From Alphaproteobacteria bacterium UBA3002 (lineage in GTDB: Bacteria; Pseudomonadota; Alphaproteobacteria; Rickettsiales; UBA3002), in the NCBI GenBank assembly GCA_002346425.1, contig DDZS01000019.1, forward strand, positions 6,036 to 70,035: a stretch of 64,000 nucleotides of DNA. Direction: 5' to 3'. The position numbers and the translations under genes are program-made. How positions within the stretch are numbered: position 1 is the stretch's first letter; the number at the start of each line of letters is the position of its first letter. The notes under the pieces were generated by a model. It did not search any database and was not told the origin of the DNA. It saw only the letters and a program-made list of their open reading frames with translations. Of this stretch, positions 9,595-20,651 are shown piece after piece.

Positions 9595-10701
9595 TTAGAA
9601 TGCCAGCTGAGTACCCAGGATGAACAGGGTGCCGTCGTTGTCGGCAGCCGCACCTGCAGCATCATACTCGTAGAAGCTCAGTTCTGCGTACGGAGTCAGG
9701 CCAGGAGCCAGTTTGTAATCCGCACCGATTACGAGGTTTTCGAAATCGTTGTCGCCAGCAGCTTGTTCCAGAGTAGAATCAATCCACGTAGCAGACAGGC
9801 CGAACGGGCCATTTTCATAACCAGCACCCAGGGTGTAGTAATCACCTTCAGCACCGATACCAGCGCCTTGAACGCCTTCCAGATCAGCATACGAACCAGC
9901 TACTGAGAAGCCAGCAAAGCCCAGCATCGCACCAACTTGGTAAGCATCGATATCTTCGCTCAGAGTGTCGCCATCGCCAGTTTGGTAGTTACCAGACAGA
10001 CCCAGCAGGAATGCATCGAACTGACGCTCATAGCTCAGAGCCAGGTCAAATACGTCACCAGCTGAAGTGCCGATGTCAGAGCGAGATACAAACTGACCAC
10101 GGTCGTTCAGGTCCGGAGTGTAAGACACGCCCAGTTGGAACCCAGAAAAACGCGGAGAGTAGTAGTTGATTTTGTTAGAATTGTCAGTTGACTCATTACC
10201 AGAAGCGAAAGCAGAACCCAGTTCGCTTACGTTTTCAGGAGTCGCGATGAATGCAACGCCAGCCGGATGGTTAGCGAAGTAGTTCCAAGAACCGTTGATA
10301 CCACCGGTAGCAACAGCCAGGTTATCCGCATCGATGTTCATGGTAGCGCCAACGCCTTGGTTTGAGCCCAGCTCAAAACGGCCCCAGCCGCCATCCATGT
10401 AAACATACGTACGAGACGCATTCAGGCCTTCGTTATCTGCATCAGCAGTTACGTCAGCTTCCAGATCGATCACAGCACCGTAGCCCAGGCCATTATCAGA
10501 CTTACCGTCTACAGAAATCGAAACTTCTGTATCGTTACGGAAGCCGTAATCGCGCTGACCTGCGTCTAGATCGTCGTCGATGTAACCGGCTTGGAAGTCA
10601 GCAAAACCGCCAACGGTTACTTTCGGAGTCTGTGCAGAAGCAGACGCTGCGAGCAGCGCTGCACCAACCAGACCAGTTGTACCAAGAATAATATTTTTCA
10701 T
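9595..10701 (-). CDS. Outer membrane porin (Gram-negative porin family)
   Basis: A 368-aa beta-barrel protein. The signal peptide MKNIILGTTGLVGAALLAASASA is followed by KVTVGGFADFQAGY, the usual first strand. Alternating short strands rich in Gly, Asp and aromatics follow, with FELGSNQGVGATMNIDADN as the L3-type segment. The chain ends in Phe (ILGTQLAF), the BAM recognition signal. Ribosome binding site AAGGA lies about 9 nt before the ATG. Monocistronic, with a strong UUCG terminator; codon choice looks biased as in highly expressed genes. Substrate unknown. Confidence 0.92.
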   Translation of the reverse strand: MKNIILGTTGLVGAALLAASASAQTPKVTVGGFADFQAGYIDDDLDAGQRDYGFRNDTEVSISVDGKSDNGLGYGAVIDLEADVTADADNEGLNASRTYVYMDGGWGRFELGSNQGVGATMNIDADNLAVATGGINGSWNYFANHPAGVAFIATPENVSELGSAFASGNESTDNSNKINYYSPRFSGFQLGVSYTPDLNDRGQFVSRSDIGTSAGDVFDLALSYERQFDAFLLGLSGNYQTGDGDTLSEDIDAYQVGAMLGFAGFSVAGSYADLEGVQGAGIGAEGDYYTLGAGYENGPFGLSATWIDSTLEQAAGDNDFENLVIGADYKLAPGLTPYAELSFYEYDAAGAAADNDGTLFILGTQLAF

Positions 10702-10926
10702 AACTAGTGTCCTTTACTTTACAAGCACTTAAGTCGTTAGTTTACACATAGGTGCGAGGGACTTCCCCGCGCTCCATAGGCCCCTTATCGACGGAAACGT
10801 TCCCAGATGCAAGCGCTGCCAAAATGTTTTTTCAGGAATCGTGATGCTTTGTCGAAGGGGTTGTGGCATATTGGCCACAAGCGTTGCAGGCTGGACGAAG
10901 CACGGGCTTTGTGGCTTTATGCCTTT

Positions 10927-11598
10927 ATGTTACAGTTGGCAAACACTTCTATTCAGGCGCGCCTGGAAGGCATTCAGGCAGCAATGGCGATGGCATGTCA
11001 GCGGGCAGATCGACCCACAATGCCAACACTGATTGCCGTTAGTAAACGTCAGCCGTTAGATAGAATTGAGGCTTTGTTAGCACTCGGACATCGGCATTTT
11101 GGTGAAAATCAGGTGCAGGAAGCGCAGGAGAAATGGCCGGAGCTGAAACAGCGTTACCCCGACATTGTTCTACATCTGATCGGACCCTTACAATCCAATA
11201 AGGTAAAGCAGGCTGTCGCACTCTTCGATGTCATCCATACCATTGATCGCGAAAAAATCGTCGATGCGCTCGTTCAGGAAACTAAGCAGCAGCCCCTACA
11301 TTATCTCATGCAGGTAAATATCGGGGAAGAAGAGCAAAAAGCCGGTATCGCCCCTCAACAGGCGGAGACACTTTGGCAATATGCCGCTAGCAAAGGCCTC
11401 CTCTTAAGTGGGTTGATGGCCATCCCACCGGCGGGCGAAGCGCCCGGACCCTATTTTGCGTTGCTCGCGCAGTCTGCTCAGCGTCTAGCTACGCATGAAT
11501 TAAGTATGGGGATGAGTGATGATTTTGAAAGCGCCATTCGGTTTGGTGCAACCTATATACGGGTCGGCACCGCGCTATTTGGGGAGCGCAATGCCTAA
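10927..11598 (+). CDS. yggS: Pyridoxal phosphate homeostasis protein (YggS/PLPBP)
   Basis: A 223-aa PLP-binding protein. The PLP lysine lies in LIAVSKRQPLD; GHRHFGENQVQEAQEK, HLIGPLQSNK and SMGMSDDFESAIRFGATYIRVGTALFG are hallmark motifs. It buffers PLP and affects amino acid balance; it is not known as an enzyme. I use the ATG at 10927 because it gives the normal N-terminus; the frame is open 120 bases further upstream, but those residues do not look like the family. Its stop overlaps the convergent gene's stop in CTAA (11595-11598). Confidence 0.93.
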   Translation: MLQLANTSIQARLEGIQAAMAMACQRADRPTMPTLIAVSKRQPLDRIEALLALGHRHFGENQVQEAQEKWPELKQRYPDIVLHLIGPLQSNKVKQAVALFDVIHTIDREKIVDALVQETKQQPLHYLMQVNIGEEEQKAGIAPQQAETLWQYAASKGLLLSGLMAIPPAGEAPGPYFALLAQSAQRLATHELSMGMSDDFESAIRFGATYIRVGTALFGERNA

Positions 11599-12398
11599 GC
11601 GACTAAATCCTGCTGCACCTCTTGCACTTTATCCAGCCATTGTGACGTCTGATACTCTTTCATCACCGCTTCAACATTCTGGCCGAATAAATAGCGGATC
11701 GTTTCGTTTACATCGGCATTGTCAGCCGGAGAAGTGATGGCGTCGGCCGGCTTGGGCTTGGGCGCAACCGCTTTCGCGCCATAGGGCATATCGGCTTTTA
11801 CAGGTAGCTGCTTTTGCAGATTCACGTCGGATGCCTTGGGCGCGGCTTGCAACATTTGCGCTTGGATTAATACGTCATCTAAAGAGGTCGGGGCGGTGGC
11901 AACCTTTTCCTGTAGCCAGGGCAGGGTGACCGGCGCTGCCGAGGCCACCGTGGTGCTTACTTTATCTTTGATCCACGGCAATTCCACCGGAGCCGCAGAA
12001 GCGACCTGTTGCGGTTTCGCCGATTGCGCGGTTTCGATAACGGGCGCTTTAACCGGAGTTTCGCCAGTCACCATGGCAACGGCATGTTCGGCAACGGTGG
12101 CGCCGGATTCGGTTTCAATAATCGCATCAGCCCCGGCCACAGCCAGCCCGATGACGCCACCAAAGGCTGCGCCGCCCACAATCCGCGCTTCCGTAGCAAT
12201 TTCATCGCCAGTGATGGCCCGGTAAATATGTCCTACCACCGGAATATGTTGCAGCGGGTTGATGATATCGAGAAAATCGTCAAAGCCAAAACCATCGCCA
12301 CCCCAGCTGGTGTCGCGTTGCGCCGCTTGCGCCTTCTGCCCCTGCGGTAGCGGGTGGACGGTAATTTTCGTCGGTTGGCCAACGGTTTCTATACTCAT
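11595..12398 (-). CDS. Conserved hypothetical protein with tandem LPW repeats
   Basis: 267 aa, function not recognised. Residues about 40-90 (FLDIINPLQHIPVVGHIYRA then a Gly/Ala-rich GGAAFGGVIGLAVAGADA) form the conserved-looking core, which I think recurs in other alphaproteobacteria. Residues about 132-168 hold two near-identical 18-residue repeats, VASAAPVELPWIKDKV and VASAAPVTLPWLQEKV. The remainder is Ala/Pro-rich and probably disordered; there is no signal peptide. The Gly/Ala segment could insert in a membrane. Confidence 0.65.
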   Translation of the reverse strand: MSIETVGQPTKITVHPLPQGQKAQAAQRDTSWGGDGFGFDDFLDIINPLQHIPVVGHIYRAITGDEIATEARIVGGAAFGGVIGLAVAGADAIIETESGATVAEHAVAMVTGETPVKAPVIETAQSAKPQQVASAAPVELPWIKDKVSTTVASAAPVTLPWLQEKVATAPTSLDDVLIQAQMLQAAPKASDVNLQKQLPVKADMPYGAKAVAPKPKPADAITSPADNADVNETIRYLFGQNVEAVMKEYQTSQWLDKVQEVQQDLVA

Positions 12399-12490
12399 AA
12401 CATCCTGCTTTTAATTTTTGTTAGAAAGACCTAAGCAAGCTTCGGGCCAAGATTTTTTTCACATCCGCGTTGCGTATGCTAGTGGCCGCC

Positions 12491-12564
12491 GCATTTTCTG
12501 CTGAAAATGCTTTGGCTGGTCGCTGGCGCGACGCTCTCGGCAGGCGCGAACGTCCTGTTCGCGC
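12491..12564. repeat. Three tandem hairpins in the atpH upstream region
   Basis: In the gene-free stretch 12399-12826 there are three perfect inverted repeats in a row: GCATTTTC-TGCT-GAAAATGC (12491-12510), GTCGC-TGGC-GCGAC (12519-12532) and GCGCGAAC-GTCCT-GTTCGCGC (12544-12564). They precede repeat copy B. A 66-residue open frame on the other strand across 12421-12621 has no family signature, and I do not call it a gene. Confidence 0.6.
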
Positions 12565-12630
12565 ATCTTCATGTAAATAGTTTAGACGTGTCCTGCCGGC
12601 GAGGGGTGACAGTCTGAGCATTACGATGGA

Positions 12631-12732
12631 GCGGGGACAGTACGTCCCCGCCAGCCATGAGCCGCCAAAGGCGCAGCCGGAGTGTTTGCAGCAGGCAAAC
12701 CGCAGGCCAAGTCTGGAGCGAAGCGGAAGACA
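12631..12732. repeat. Hairpin-rich intergenic repeat, copy B
   Basis: Hairpins GCGGGGAC-AGTAC-GTCCCCGC (12631-12651), CGCC-AAA-GGCG (12663-12673), GTTTGC-AGCAG-GCAAAC (12684-12700) and GTCT...AGAC (12711-12731). Bases 12659-12732 align with copy A; the last 24 bases differ at two positions only. In the third hairpin the outer pair is G-C here but G-T in copy A. It lies about 95 bp upstream of atpH. Confidence 0.75.
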
Positions 12733-12765
12733 GAAACGTCTCTTAAAATTCTTCTACTAAAAGCC

Positions 12766-12794
12766 TTGCCTTTACAGCGCCTTTTGCCTAAGTT
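12766..12794 (+). promoter_or_regulatory. Possible promoter of the atp operon
   Basis: TTGCCT and TAAGTT are separated by 17 bases, about 30 bp before the atpH start. The -10 match is weak; this is only the best candidate seen between repeat B and atpH. Confidence 0.3.
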
Positions 12795-12826
12795 GCGGCG
12801 AAATTAATGCAGGACAACAGGGCAGC

Positions 12827-13378
12827 ATGTCTTTAAGCTATTCGGAAGCAAAGAAAATATCTGATCGCTACGCAAAAGCGGCCTATGCGCATGCGGCGGA
12901 GCAAAATGCGGTCGAGCCAGTGCTGACCGATTTCCAATCGCTCGCCCAAGCGGTACGTGATTCAAAAGATCTCTCACGCTTGGTGAAAGACCAAACCGTT
13001 TCGGAAGCAGAGAAGCTGGCCTTCTTTGATGCGCTGCTGGCGAAAGCCAATCCGGTTAGCAAAGCCATTGTGGCAATGTTGATTCGCAAAAAACGCATCG
13101 ACCAGATTGGGCTGATTACCGAATCCTATCAGCAACAGGCCGATGCCGCGCAAGGCGTGACCCCGGTTGAGGTGCTGTCTGCTAAAGAATTGAGCGACAA
13201 GCAGTTAAAAGAAATTGAGCAAGCGCTCGCTAAGGAAACCAAACGCGCGATTCGCTTAAGCACGCGTGTGAAGCCGGAACTCATCGGCGGACTGGTCATT
13301 CGGATGGCTGGACGTCAGCTGGACGGGTCGGTTGCCGGCCAATTGAAACGTTTACAACAACGCCTTGCGGCGTCTTAA
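12827..13378 (+). CDS. atpH: ATP synthase F1 delta subunit
   Basis: 183 aa, OSCP/delta family, the stalk piece joining F1 to the b subunits. Recognised by the N-terminal ISDRYAKAAYAHAAEQ and the C-terminal KPELIGGLVIRMAGRQLDGSVAGQLKRL. It is first in atpHAGDC; the Fo genes are not in the window, as is usual in alphaproteobacteria. The upstream region carries a repeat and a hairpin array. Confidence 0.95.
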   Translation: MSLSYSEAKKISDRYAKAAYAHAAEQNAVEPVLTDFQSLAQAVRDSKDLSRLVKDQTVSEAEKLAFFDALLAKANPVSKAIVAMLIRKKRIDQIGLITESYQQQADAAQGVTPVEVLSAKELSDKQLKEIEQALAKETKRAIRLSTRVKPELIGGLVIRMAGRQLDGSVAGQLKRLQQRLAAS

Positions 13379-13402
13379 GATAAAGAGGTTAAGGAGAACA
13401 CC

Positions 13403-14932
13403 ATGGATATTCGCCCTTCTGAAATTTCCGATCTGCTGAAGCAGCACATCACCGATTTCGCCGACAAGGCGGAACTGGCTGAGACTGGTCAGGTGATCGC
13501 CATCAGCGACGGCGTGGCGACCGTATACGGTTTGGAAAATGTGCAGGCCGGTGAAATGGTGGAATTCGAAGGCGGTGTGCGCGGCATGGCGCTGAACCTG
13601 GAAGCAGACAGCGTCGGGATCGTGGTGTTCGGTGAAGACCGTGCGGTGAAAGAAGGCGATACCGTCAAGCGGACCGGTGACATCGTGGACGTGCCAGTGG
13701 GCGAAGGCCTGCTTGGTCGCGTGGTCGATGCCTTGGGGAATCCGATCGATGGCAAAGGCCCGATCAAATCAGACAAACGCGCCCGCGTAGAAACGAAGGC
13801 GCCGGGCATTATCGCGCGTAAATCGGTCCATGAGCCGGTGCAAACCGGGATCAAGTCGATCGATGCGCTGATTCCAATCGGTCGTGGCCAGCGTGAGCTG
13901 ATCATCGGGGACCGTCAAACCGGGAAAACCGCGATCGCCATCGATGCGATCCTGAACCAAAAAGCCGCGCATGAAGCGGGCAATGACGACGACAAAATTT
14001 TCTGTATTTATGTGTGTATCGGTCAAAAACGTTCGACCGTGGCGCAAGTGGTAAAGACGCTGGAAGAGCGCGGCGCAATGCAATATTCGATCGTTGTGGC
14101 AGCGACCGCTTCGGAAGCGGCACCGCTGCAATTCTTGGCGCCATATACCGGTACCGCGATGGGCGAATATTTCCGCGATAACGGCAAGCACGCGTTGATC
14201 ATTTATGATGATTTGTCCAAACAAGCCGTGGCCTATCGTCAGATGTCATTGCTACTGCGCCGCCCACCGGGACGCGAAGCCTATCCAGGTGACGTTTTCT
14301 TCATTCACTCACGTCTGCTGGAGCGTTCGGCGAAAATGTCGGATGAAATGGGCGCGGGTTCACTCACGGCCTTGCCGGTGATTGAAACCCAGGCCGGTGA
14401 CGTATCAGCCTATATTCCGACCAATGTGATCTCGATTACCGATGGTCAGATCTTCCTGGAAACCGACCTGTTCTACAAAGGCGTGCGTCCGGCGGTGAAT
14501 GTCGGTCTGTCGGTATCCCGCGTTGGGTCTTCCGCACAGCGTAAAGCGATGAAACAAGTTGCCGGATCGATTAAGCTGGAGCTGGCACAATATCGTGAAA
14601 TGGAAGCTTTCGCGCAATTCGGTTCCGATCTGGATGCCGCGACGCAAAAACTGCTAGCGCGTGGTGAGCGTCTGACCGAGCTGCTGAAGCAGCCGCAATA
14701 TTCACCGCTGCAAATGGAAGAGCAAGTCTGCGTGATTTACGCGGGCGTTAAGGGTTATCTCGACGATGTGCCCACGTCAAAAATTCAGGAATTCGAAGAG
14801 GCATTGCTGCGTGAATTACGCACCAATCGCAAAGATTTGCTGAGCACGATTCGTGAGCAGGCGAAACTGGATGATGAGATCGAAGCTAAAGTGAAATCCG
14901 CGATTCAAGCGGCGAAGAAACTGGTTGGGTAA
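13403..14932 (+). CDS. atpA: ATP synthase F1 alpha subunit
   Basis: 509 aa, regulatory nucleotide-binding subunit of F1. The N-terminal beta-barrel, the Walker [15 protein letters not shown] and the signature [23 protein letters not shown] are all present. A good ribosome binding site (AAGGAG) lies 6 nt before the ATG. It forms the alpha3beta3 head with AtpD. Confidence 0.99.
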   Translation: MDIRPSEISDLLKQHITDFADKAELAETGQVIAISDGVATVYGLENVQAGEMVEFEGGVRGMALNLEADSVGIVVFGEDRAVKEGDTVKRTGDIVDVPVGEGLLGRVVDALGNPIDGKGPIKSDKRARVETKAPGIIARKSVHEPVQTGIKSIDALIPIGRGQRELIIGDRQTGKTAIAIDAILNQKAAHEAGNDDDKIFCIYVCIGQKRSTVAQVVKTLEERGAMQYSIVVAATASEAAPLQFLAPYTGTAMGEYFRDNGKHALIIYDDLSKQAVAYRQMSLLLRRPPGREAYPGDVFFIHSRLLERSAKMSDEMGAGSLTALPVIETQAGDVSAYIPTNVISITDGQIFLETDLFYKGVRPAVNVGLSVSRVGSSAQRKAMKQVAGSIKLELAQYREMEAFAQFGSDLDAATQKLLARGERLTELLKQPQYSPLQMEEQVCVIYAGVKGYLDDVPTSKIQEFEEALLRELRTNRKDLLSTIREQAKLDDEIEAKVKSAIQAAKKLVG

Positions 14933-14938
14933 TCACGC

Positions 14939-15817
14939 GTGGCCTCGTTAAAAGACCTCAAAGTCCGCATCGGGTCGGTTAAAAACACCCAAAAGATCAC
15001 CAAAGCGATGAAGATGGTGGCGGCGTCGAAATTGCGCCGTGCGCGCGAAGCGGCAGAGAATGCACGCCCCTATGCCGAGCGCATGGAAGGCATGGTCCAG
15101 TCGCTGGCGCAAAGCGTGGCTGGCAGCGATGATGCGCCTTTGCTGATGACCGGTACCGGCGAAAACACCCGTCATCTGGTGATTGTTGCTACGGCTGATC
15201 GCGGATTGTGCGGTGGCTTTAACGCGACCATTGTGCGTTCTACCCGGCAAAAAGTGAATGAGCTATTATCAGAAGGCAAGGAAGTCGCGATTTTCTGCGT
15301 GGGCCGCAAGGGTTACGAAGCACTGGTTGGCGAATACAAGCACCTGATCGTCGGTAAAATCACCGAACTGGCCAAGAAAACCGTGGGCTATGATGTGGCC
15401 GAGCGTGTGGCCGAGCAGGTTGTTTCGATGTATGAAACCGAAGGCTATGATGTCTGCTGGATTGTTTATAATAAATTCGTTTCCGCTATTTCGCAGGTGA
15501 CCACCTGGCAGCAACTGATTCCGCTGGCGGTTGAAGATACGGCAGAAGCCAACAGCGCCTCCGCGCAATATGAATATGAACCGGACGAAGAAGCGATTCT
15601 GGCCGATGTGCTGCCGCGCAATATCGCCATGCAGGTCTTTCGTGCATTATTAGAAAATGCAGCGAGCGAGCAGGGTGCGCGGATGTCGGCAATGGACAAT
15701 GCAACGCGCAATGCGGGCGACATGATCAAGAAGCTGACGCTGCAATATAACCGCACGCGTCAGGCAGCGATTACAAAAGAACTGATCGAAATTATCAGCG
15801 GCGCGGAAGCCGTCTAA
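14939..15817 (+). CDS. atpG: ATP synthase F1 gamma subunit
   Basis: 292 aa, the rotating central shaft of F1. The N-terminal [23 protein letters not shown] and the C-terminal [28 protein letters not shown] helices are family hallmarks. The start is GTG, 6 nt after the atpA stop with no strong ribosome binding site, suggesting coupling to atpA. Confidence 0.97.
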   Translation: MASLKDLKVRIGSVKNTQKITKAMKMVAASKLRRAREAAENARPYAERMEGMVQSLAQSVAGSDDAPLLMTGTGENTRHLVIVATADRGLCGGFNATIVRSTRQKVNELLSEGKEVAIFCVGRKGYEALVGEYKHLIVGKITELAKKTVGYDVAERVAEQVVSMYETEGYDVCWIVYNKFVSAISQVTTWQQLIPLAVEDTAEANSASAQYEYEPDEEAILADVLPRNIAMQVFRALLENAASEQGARMSAMDNATRNAGDMIKKLTLQYNRTRQAAITKELIEIISGAEAV

Positions 15818-17262
<1,445 letters not shown>

Positions 17263-17263
<1 letters not shown>

Positions 17264-17658
17264 TGGCCGAAACCTTTCTTTTTGAACTGGTCACGCCCGA
17301 ACGGCTAGCACTGTCTGAGCAGGTCGACATGGTCGAAGTGCCCGGCGAGCTAGGCGATTTCGGCGTGCTGGTAGGTCATGCGCCCTTCTTCTCGATGATC
17401 CGCCCCGGCGTGATTGCCGTACATAAAGGCGACGCGATTGAGCGGTTTTTCGTGCCCGCCGGCTATGCCGAAGTCAATCCGGAAGGCTGCCGTGTATTGG
17501 CGGAACATGTGACCGCGATGACCAGCGCCACGCGCGAAATGGCGGAAGCTAAGCTGCTCGAAGCGCAGGAAAAGCTGGCCGGAGCGGAAAACGACGTGCA
17601 GCGCAAGCGCGCCGAAAAAGCATTGGAAGCCGCGCAAACCTTCCGCGATCTGATGTAA
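17263..17658 (+). CDS. atpC: ATP synthase F1 epsilon subunit
   Basis: 131 aa, epsilon subunit bound to gamma that can inhibit ATP hydrolysis. The N-terminal beta-sandwich (LVTPERLALSEQVDMVEVPGELGDFGVLVGHAPF) and a C-terminal helical hairpin rich in Ala/Glu/Lys are visible. Last gene of the operon; it converges on priA with 45 bases between stops and no clear terminator. Confidence 0.95.
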
Positions 17659-17703
17659 CGCAGCGACATCGCCGATAGAATTCTTAGCCCAATTGCTTCA
17701 GCG

Positions 17704-19875
17704 CTAAACCAGCTGTAGCGGATCGATATCCACTTTAAGTTTGATGGAGGATGGCAGCTTTTGCGTTGCTAGCCATTGGCGTATTAATGGCTGCAGCCGT
17801 TGGTCGCCTCCGGCTTTCACCAAAATCCGATACCGCCAGCGATTACGGCTACGCGCGATGAGTGCGGGGGCCGGGCCGAGATAACTGACGCCTTGCACGC
17901 GCGGCGCATGCCGCACCAACTGTTGCGCGGCGGCTTTAACCTGCACCTCATCGAATCCTTCGAGTAGAATAGCGGCAAGCCTGCCATAAGGCGGCCATCC
18001 CGCTTTTTGCCGCACGCGTAATTCCTGTTCCACAAAGGCAGGGCGATCGCCCACTTGCAAGGCTTGCATCACCGGATGCTCCGGTTGCGTGGTTTGCAGA
18101 AAGACCTGCCCTTCGATTGCGTCGCGTCCCGCACGTCCCGCTAGCTGATGCATCAGTTGATAACAGCGTTCCGACGCGCGCAGATCGCCGCCGAACAGGC
18201 CAAGGTCACCATCGACAATGCCGACCAACGCAAGCTGGCCGAAATCATGGCCTTTGGCGACCATTTGCGTGCCGATAATGATATCGGCCTCGCCGCGTAG
18301 AATCGCGTCGATTTGTTGCGGCAATTCGCCTTCGTCGCTGCTTAGGGTGACCAGCCGCGCTTGCGGAAATAATGCGGTGGCTTCTTCTGCTATGCGCTCC
18401 ACGCCTGGCCCGCACGCCACAAGGCTGTCTTCATGGTCACATTCCGGGCAGGCGCTTGGTAGTGGCATTCGCCAGTCGCATTGATGGCATTGCAGGCGCG
18501 GTGGTTTACTATGCGTCACCATCCAGGCATCGCAATTGGGACATTGGAAACGATGCCCGCAGGTGCGACAGAGCAGGAGTGGGGCATAGCCCCGCCGATT
18601 GAGAAATAACAACGACTGATGCCCCGCGGCGAGCGTCTGCTGCAAGGCTCGGCGCAATGTCGGGGAAAGCCAGGAACCACGATCCGGTTTGTCCTGACGC
18701 AGATCGATCAGCTGCGGCGGAATTTCTTCAAAAGCCCCATGCCGTTCGCGCAACTGTATTTCCTGATATTTGCCCTGCTGCGCGTTGACGGTAGATTCCA
18801 GTGAGGGTGTGGCTGAAGCCAGAATGATGGGGATCGCGTCTTCCTTGGCGCGCAGCACGGCCATATCGCGGGCATGATACAGCACGCCTTCCTCCTGCTT
18901 ATAAGAGGCTTCATGCTCTTCATCGACAATCAAAAGGCGCAGGTTGCGATAGGGCAAAAACAATGCCGAGCGCGCGCCGACGATCACGCGCCCCGATCCG
19001 TTGGCGATCATCTGCCAGCTGCGTTTGCGTTGCGCGACGGACACTGAAGAATGCCACACATGCGGCGTAAACCCGAAGCGGGTTTCGAAGCGCTTCAGCC
19101 ATTGCACGGTTAACAGAATTTCCGGCAGCAGGATGAGAATTTGCGCCGACGGCTCTGATAATGCCCGGGCGATCCGATCGAAATACACTTCCGTTTTGCC
19201 GGAGCCGGTAATGCCATCGAGCAGGAAGGGTTGGAAACCTTTTCCGCTGGCTAGAGTGTCGGCGGCCCGTTGCTGTTCGGGGCGGAGCTTTGGCGCTTCT
19301 CCAGTAATTGCAGGTTCGGGATTGGTTGCCATGAGCTCTACCGCCTGCAGCACGCCGCTGTCTGTCATCGCTTTCAACATGGGGGTAGAGGCATGGGTTA
19401 AAGACTGCAGGTGTTTTTTCTCTAGACTGGCTGAGCCGAGTGCCTCCACAATCGCTTGCCGTTTGGCGGGTAGTGGCGCATCCGGTAGCGTGCCCAGACG
19501 GTACCGCGTTTCGCGCACAGGTTTGCGCAATATGTCCGGCAGCGGCATCGCCATTTTTAGCATCAATCCTTTTGGTGACAGAGTATATGCCGCGGCTTTG
19601 TCGATAAAACTGCGCAAGGTTGCAGACATGGCAGGCCAGTCAGACAATGCTTCGCACACCAATTTGCATTTTGCGGAATCTACATGTTGCGTTCCCTCTC
19701 CCCAGACCACGCCAATCAATTCGTGTTTACCAAACGGTACCCGCACATATGCGCCGCTCGCCACGGTCATTCCTTCTGGCAGCACATAATCAAACGCCTG
19801 ATCGAACGGTTTCGGCAATAATACGGCAACCCGTTCACCGGGGCCAAACTTCGCCTTGCTTGTCTGCTGCGTCAT
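17704..19875 (-). CDS. priA: Primosomal protein N' (PriA helicase)
   Basis: 723 aa, the superfamily 2 helicase that restarts stalled replication forks. The N-terminal DNA-binding domain is followed by Walker [13 protein letters not shown], the DEEH box and a Cys-rich zinc region ([14 protein letters not shown] ... CHQC ... CPEC) with eight cysteines. The helicase motif QMVAKGHDF follows. It is divergent from the transaldolase gene, with only 30 bases between the two start codons, so that gene's promoter must lie inside priA. Confidence 0.96.
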   Translation of the reverse strand: MTQQTSKAKFGPGERVAVLLPKPFDQAFDYVLPEGMTVASGAYVRVPFGKHELIGVVWGEGTQHVDSAKCKLVCEALSDWPAMSATLRSFIDKAAAYTLSPKGLMLKMAMPLPDILRKPVRETRYRLGTLPDAPLPAKRQAIVEALGSASLEKKHLQSLTHASTPMLKAMTDSGVLQAVELMATNPEPAITGEAPKLRPEQQRAADTLASGKGFQPFLLDGITGSGKTEVYFDRIARALSEPSAQILILLPEILLTVQWLKRFETRFGFTPHVWHSSVSVAQRKRSWQMIANGSGRVIVGARSALFLPYRNLRLLIVDEEHEASYKQEEGVLYHARDMAVLRAKEDAIPIILASATPSLESTVNAQQGKYQEIQLRERHGAFEEIPPQLIDLRQDKPDRGSWLSPTLRRALQQTLAAGHQSLLFLNRRGYAPLLLCRTCGHRFQCPNCDAWMVTHSKPPRLQCHQCDWRMPLPSACPECDHEDSLVACGPGVERIAEEATALFPQARLVTLSSDEGELPQQIDAILRGEADIIIGTQMVAKGHDFGQLALVGIVDGDLGLFGGDLRASERCYQLMHQLAGRAGRDAIEGQVFLQTTQPEHPVMQALQVGDRPAFVEQELRVRQKAGWPPYGRLAAILLEGFDEVQVKAAAQQLVRHAPRVQGVSYLGPAPALIARSRNRWRYRILVKAGGDQRLQPLIRQWLATQKLPSSIKLKVDIDPLQLV

Positions 19876-19905
19876 GCGCTATTGCTAGCGCAAAGGAGCA
19901 CGAAC

Positions 19906-20556
19906 ATGAAATTCTTTATCGACACGGCTGAAATTGACGAGATTAAAACGCTGGCCGATTGGGGTATGGTGGATGGGGTGACAACCAATCCCTCACTGAT
20001 CGCCAAATCTGGGCGCGATTTTAAGGAAGTGGTCAAGGAAATCTGCGACATCGTCGATGGACCGGTGAGCGCTGAAGTTGTGGCGACCGATGCTGAAACC
20101 ATGATCAAAGAAGGCGAAAAGCTTGCTGCGATTGCAGAAAATGTGTGCATTAAAGTGCCGCTGACGGTGGATGGATTAAAAGCATGCTCGCATTTCCGCG
20201 CAAATGGAACTTTAGTGAACGTGACCTTATGTTTCTCGCCGATGCAGGCGTTACTCGCTGCAAAAGCCGGCGCTAGCTTCATTTCGCCTTTCGTTGGCCG
20301 TCTGGACGATATCGGTCAGGATGGTATGCAATTGATCGAAGATATCTGTACAATATATGATCAATATTTGTATGAAACCGAGGTGCTGGTCGCATCCGTT
20401 CGCCATCCGGTACATGTGCTGGAAGCAGCACGCATGGGTGCCGATGTGGTGACCGTACCGCCGAAAGTGATTCATCAACTGATCAAGCATCCGCTGACCG
20501 ATAAAGGTCTTGAAGCCTTTCTGGCGGATTGGGAAAAAACCGGCCAGAAGATTTAA
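19906..20556 (+). CDS. Transaldolase / fructose-6-phosphate aldolase family protein
   Basis: 216 aa, the short TalC/FSA type. [36 protein letters not shown] is the typical N-terminus; the Schiff-base lysine lies in CIKVPLT, and [31 protein letters not shown] is diagnostic. Such enzymes act as transaldolase in the pentose phosphate pathway or as an F6P aldolase; sequence alone does not separate them here. Start chosen at 19906, 8 nt after AAGGAG. Confidence 0.93.
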   Translation: MKFFIDTAEIDEIKTLADWGMVDGVTTNPSLIAKSGRDFKEVVKEICDIVDGPVSAEVVATDAETMIKEGEKLAAIAENVCIKVPLTVDGLKACSHFRANGTLVNVTLCFSPMQALLAAKAGASFISPFVGRLDDIGQDGMQLIEDICTIYDQYLYETEVLVASVRHPVHVLEAARMGADVVTVPPKVIHQLIKHPLTDKGLEAFLADWEKTGQKI

Positions 20557-20563
20557 TCTGCTC

Positions 20564-20604
20564 CCCCAGCGAAGGCTGGGGTCCGGCAGCGGCGGGCGCC
20601 GCTG
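20564..20604. repeat. Double hairpin after the transaldolase gene
   Basis: Two perfect 7-bp stems in a row, CCCCAGC-GAAG-GCTGGGG (20564-20581) and CAGCGGC-GGGC-GCCGCTG (20587-20604), 7 bases after the stop codon. No T-run follows directly, so this looks more like a REP-type element than a standard intrinsic terminator, although it may still stop transcription. Confidence 0.6.
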
Positions 20605-20651
20605 TGACAAGCCGCAGTGACATCCTTTTCTGTTTCCGCTAGACTAGAGCC

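Noticed and set aside
12421..12621. 66-residue open frame on - in the atpH upstream region
   Set aside because: Spans the hairpin array, has no family likeness and no ribosome binding site.
13769..14224. Long open frames antisense to atpA and atpD
   Set aside because: Shadows of highly conserved genes with strong codon bias.
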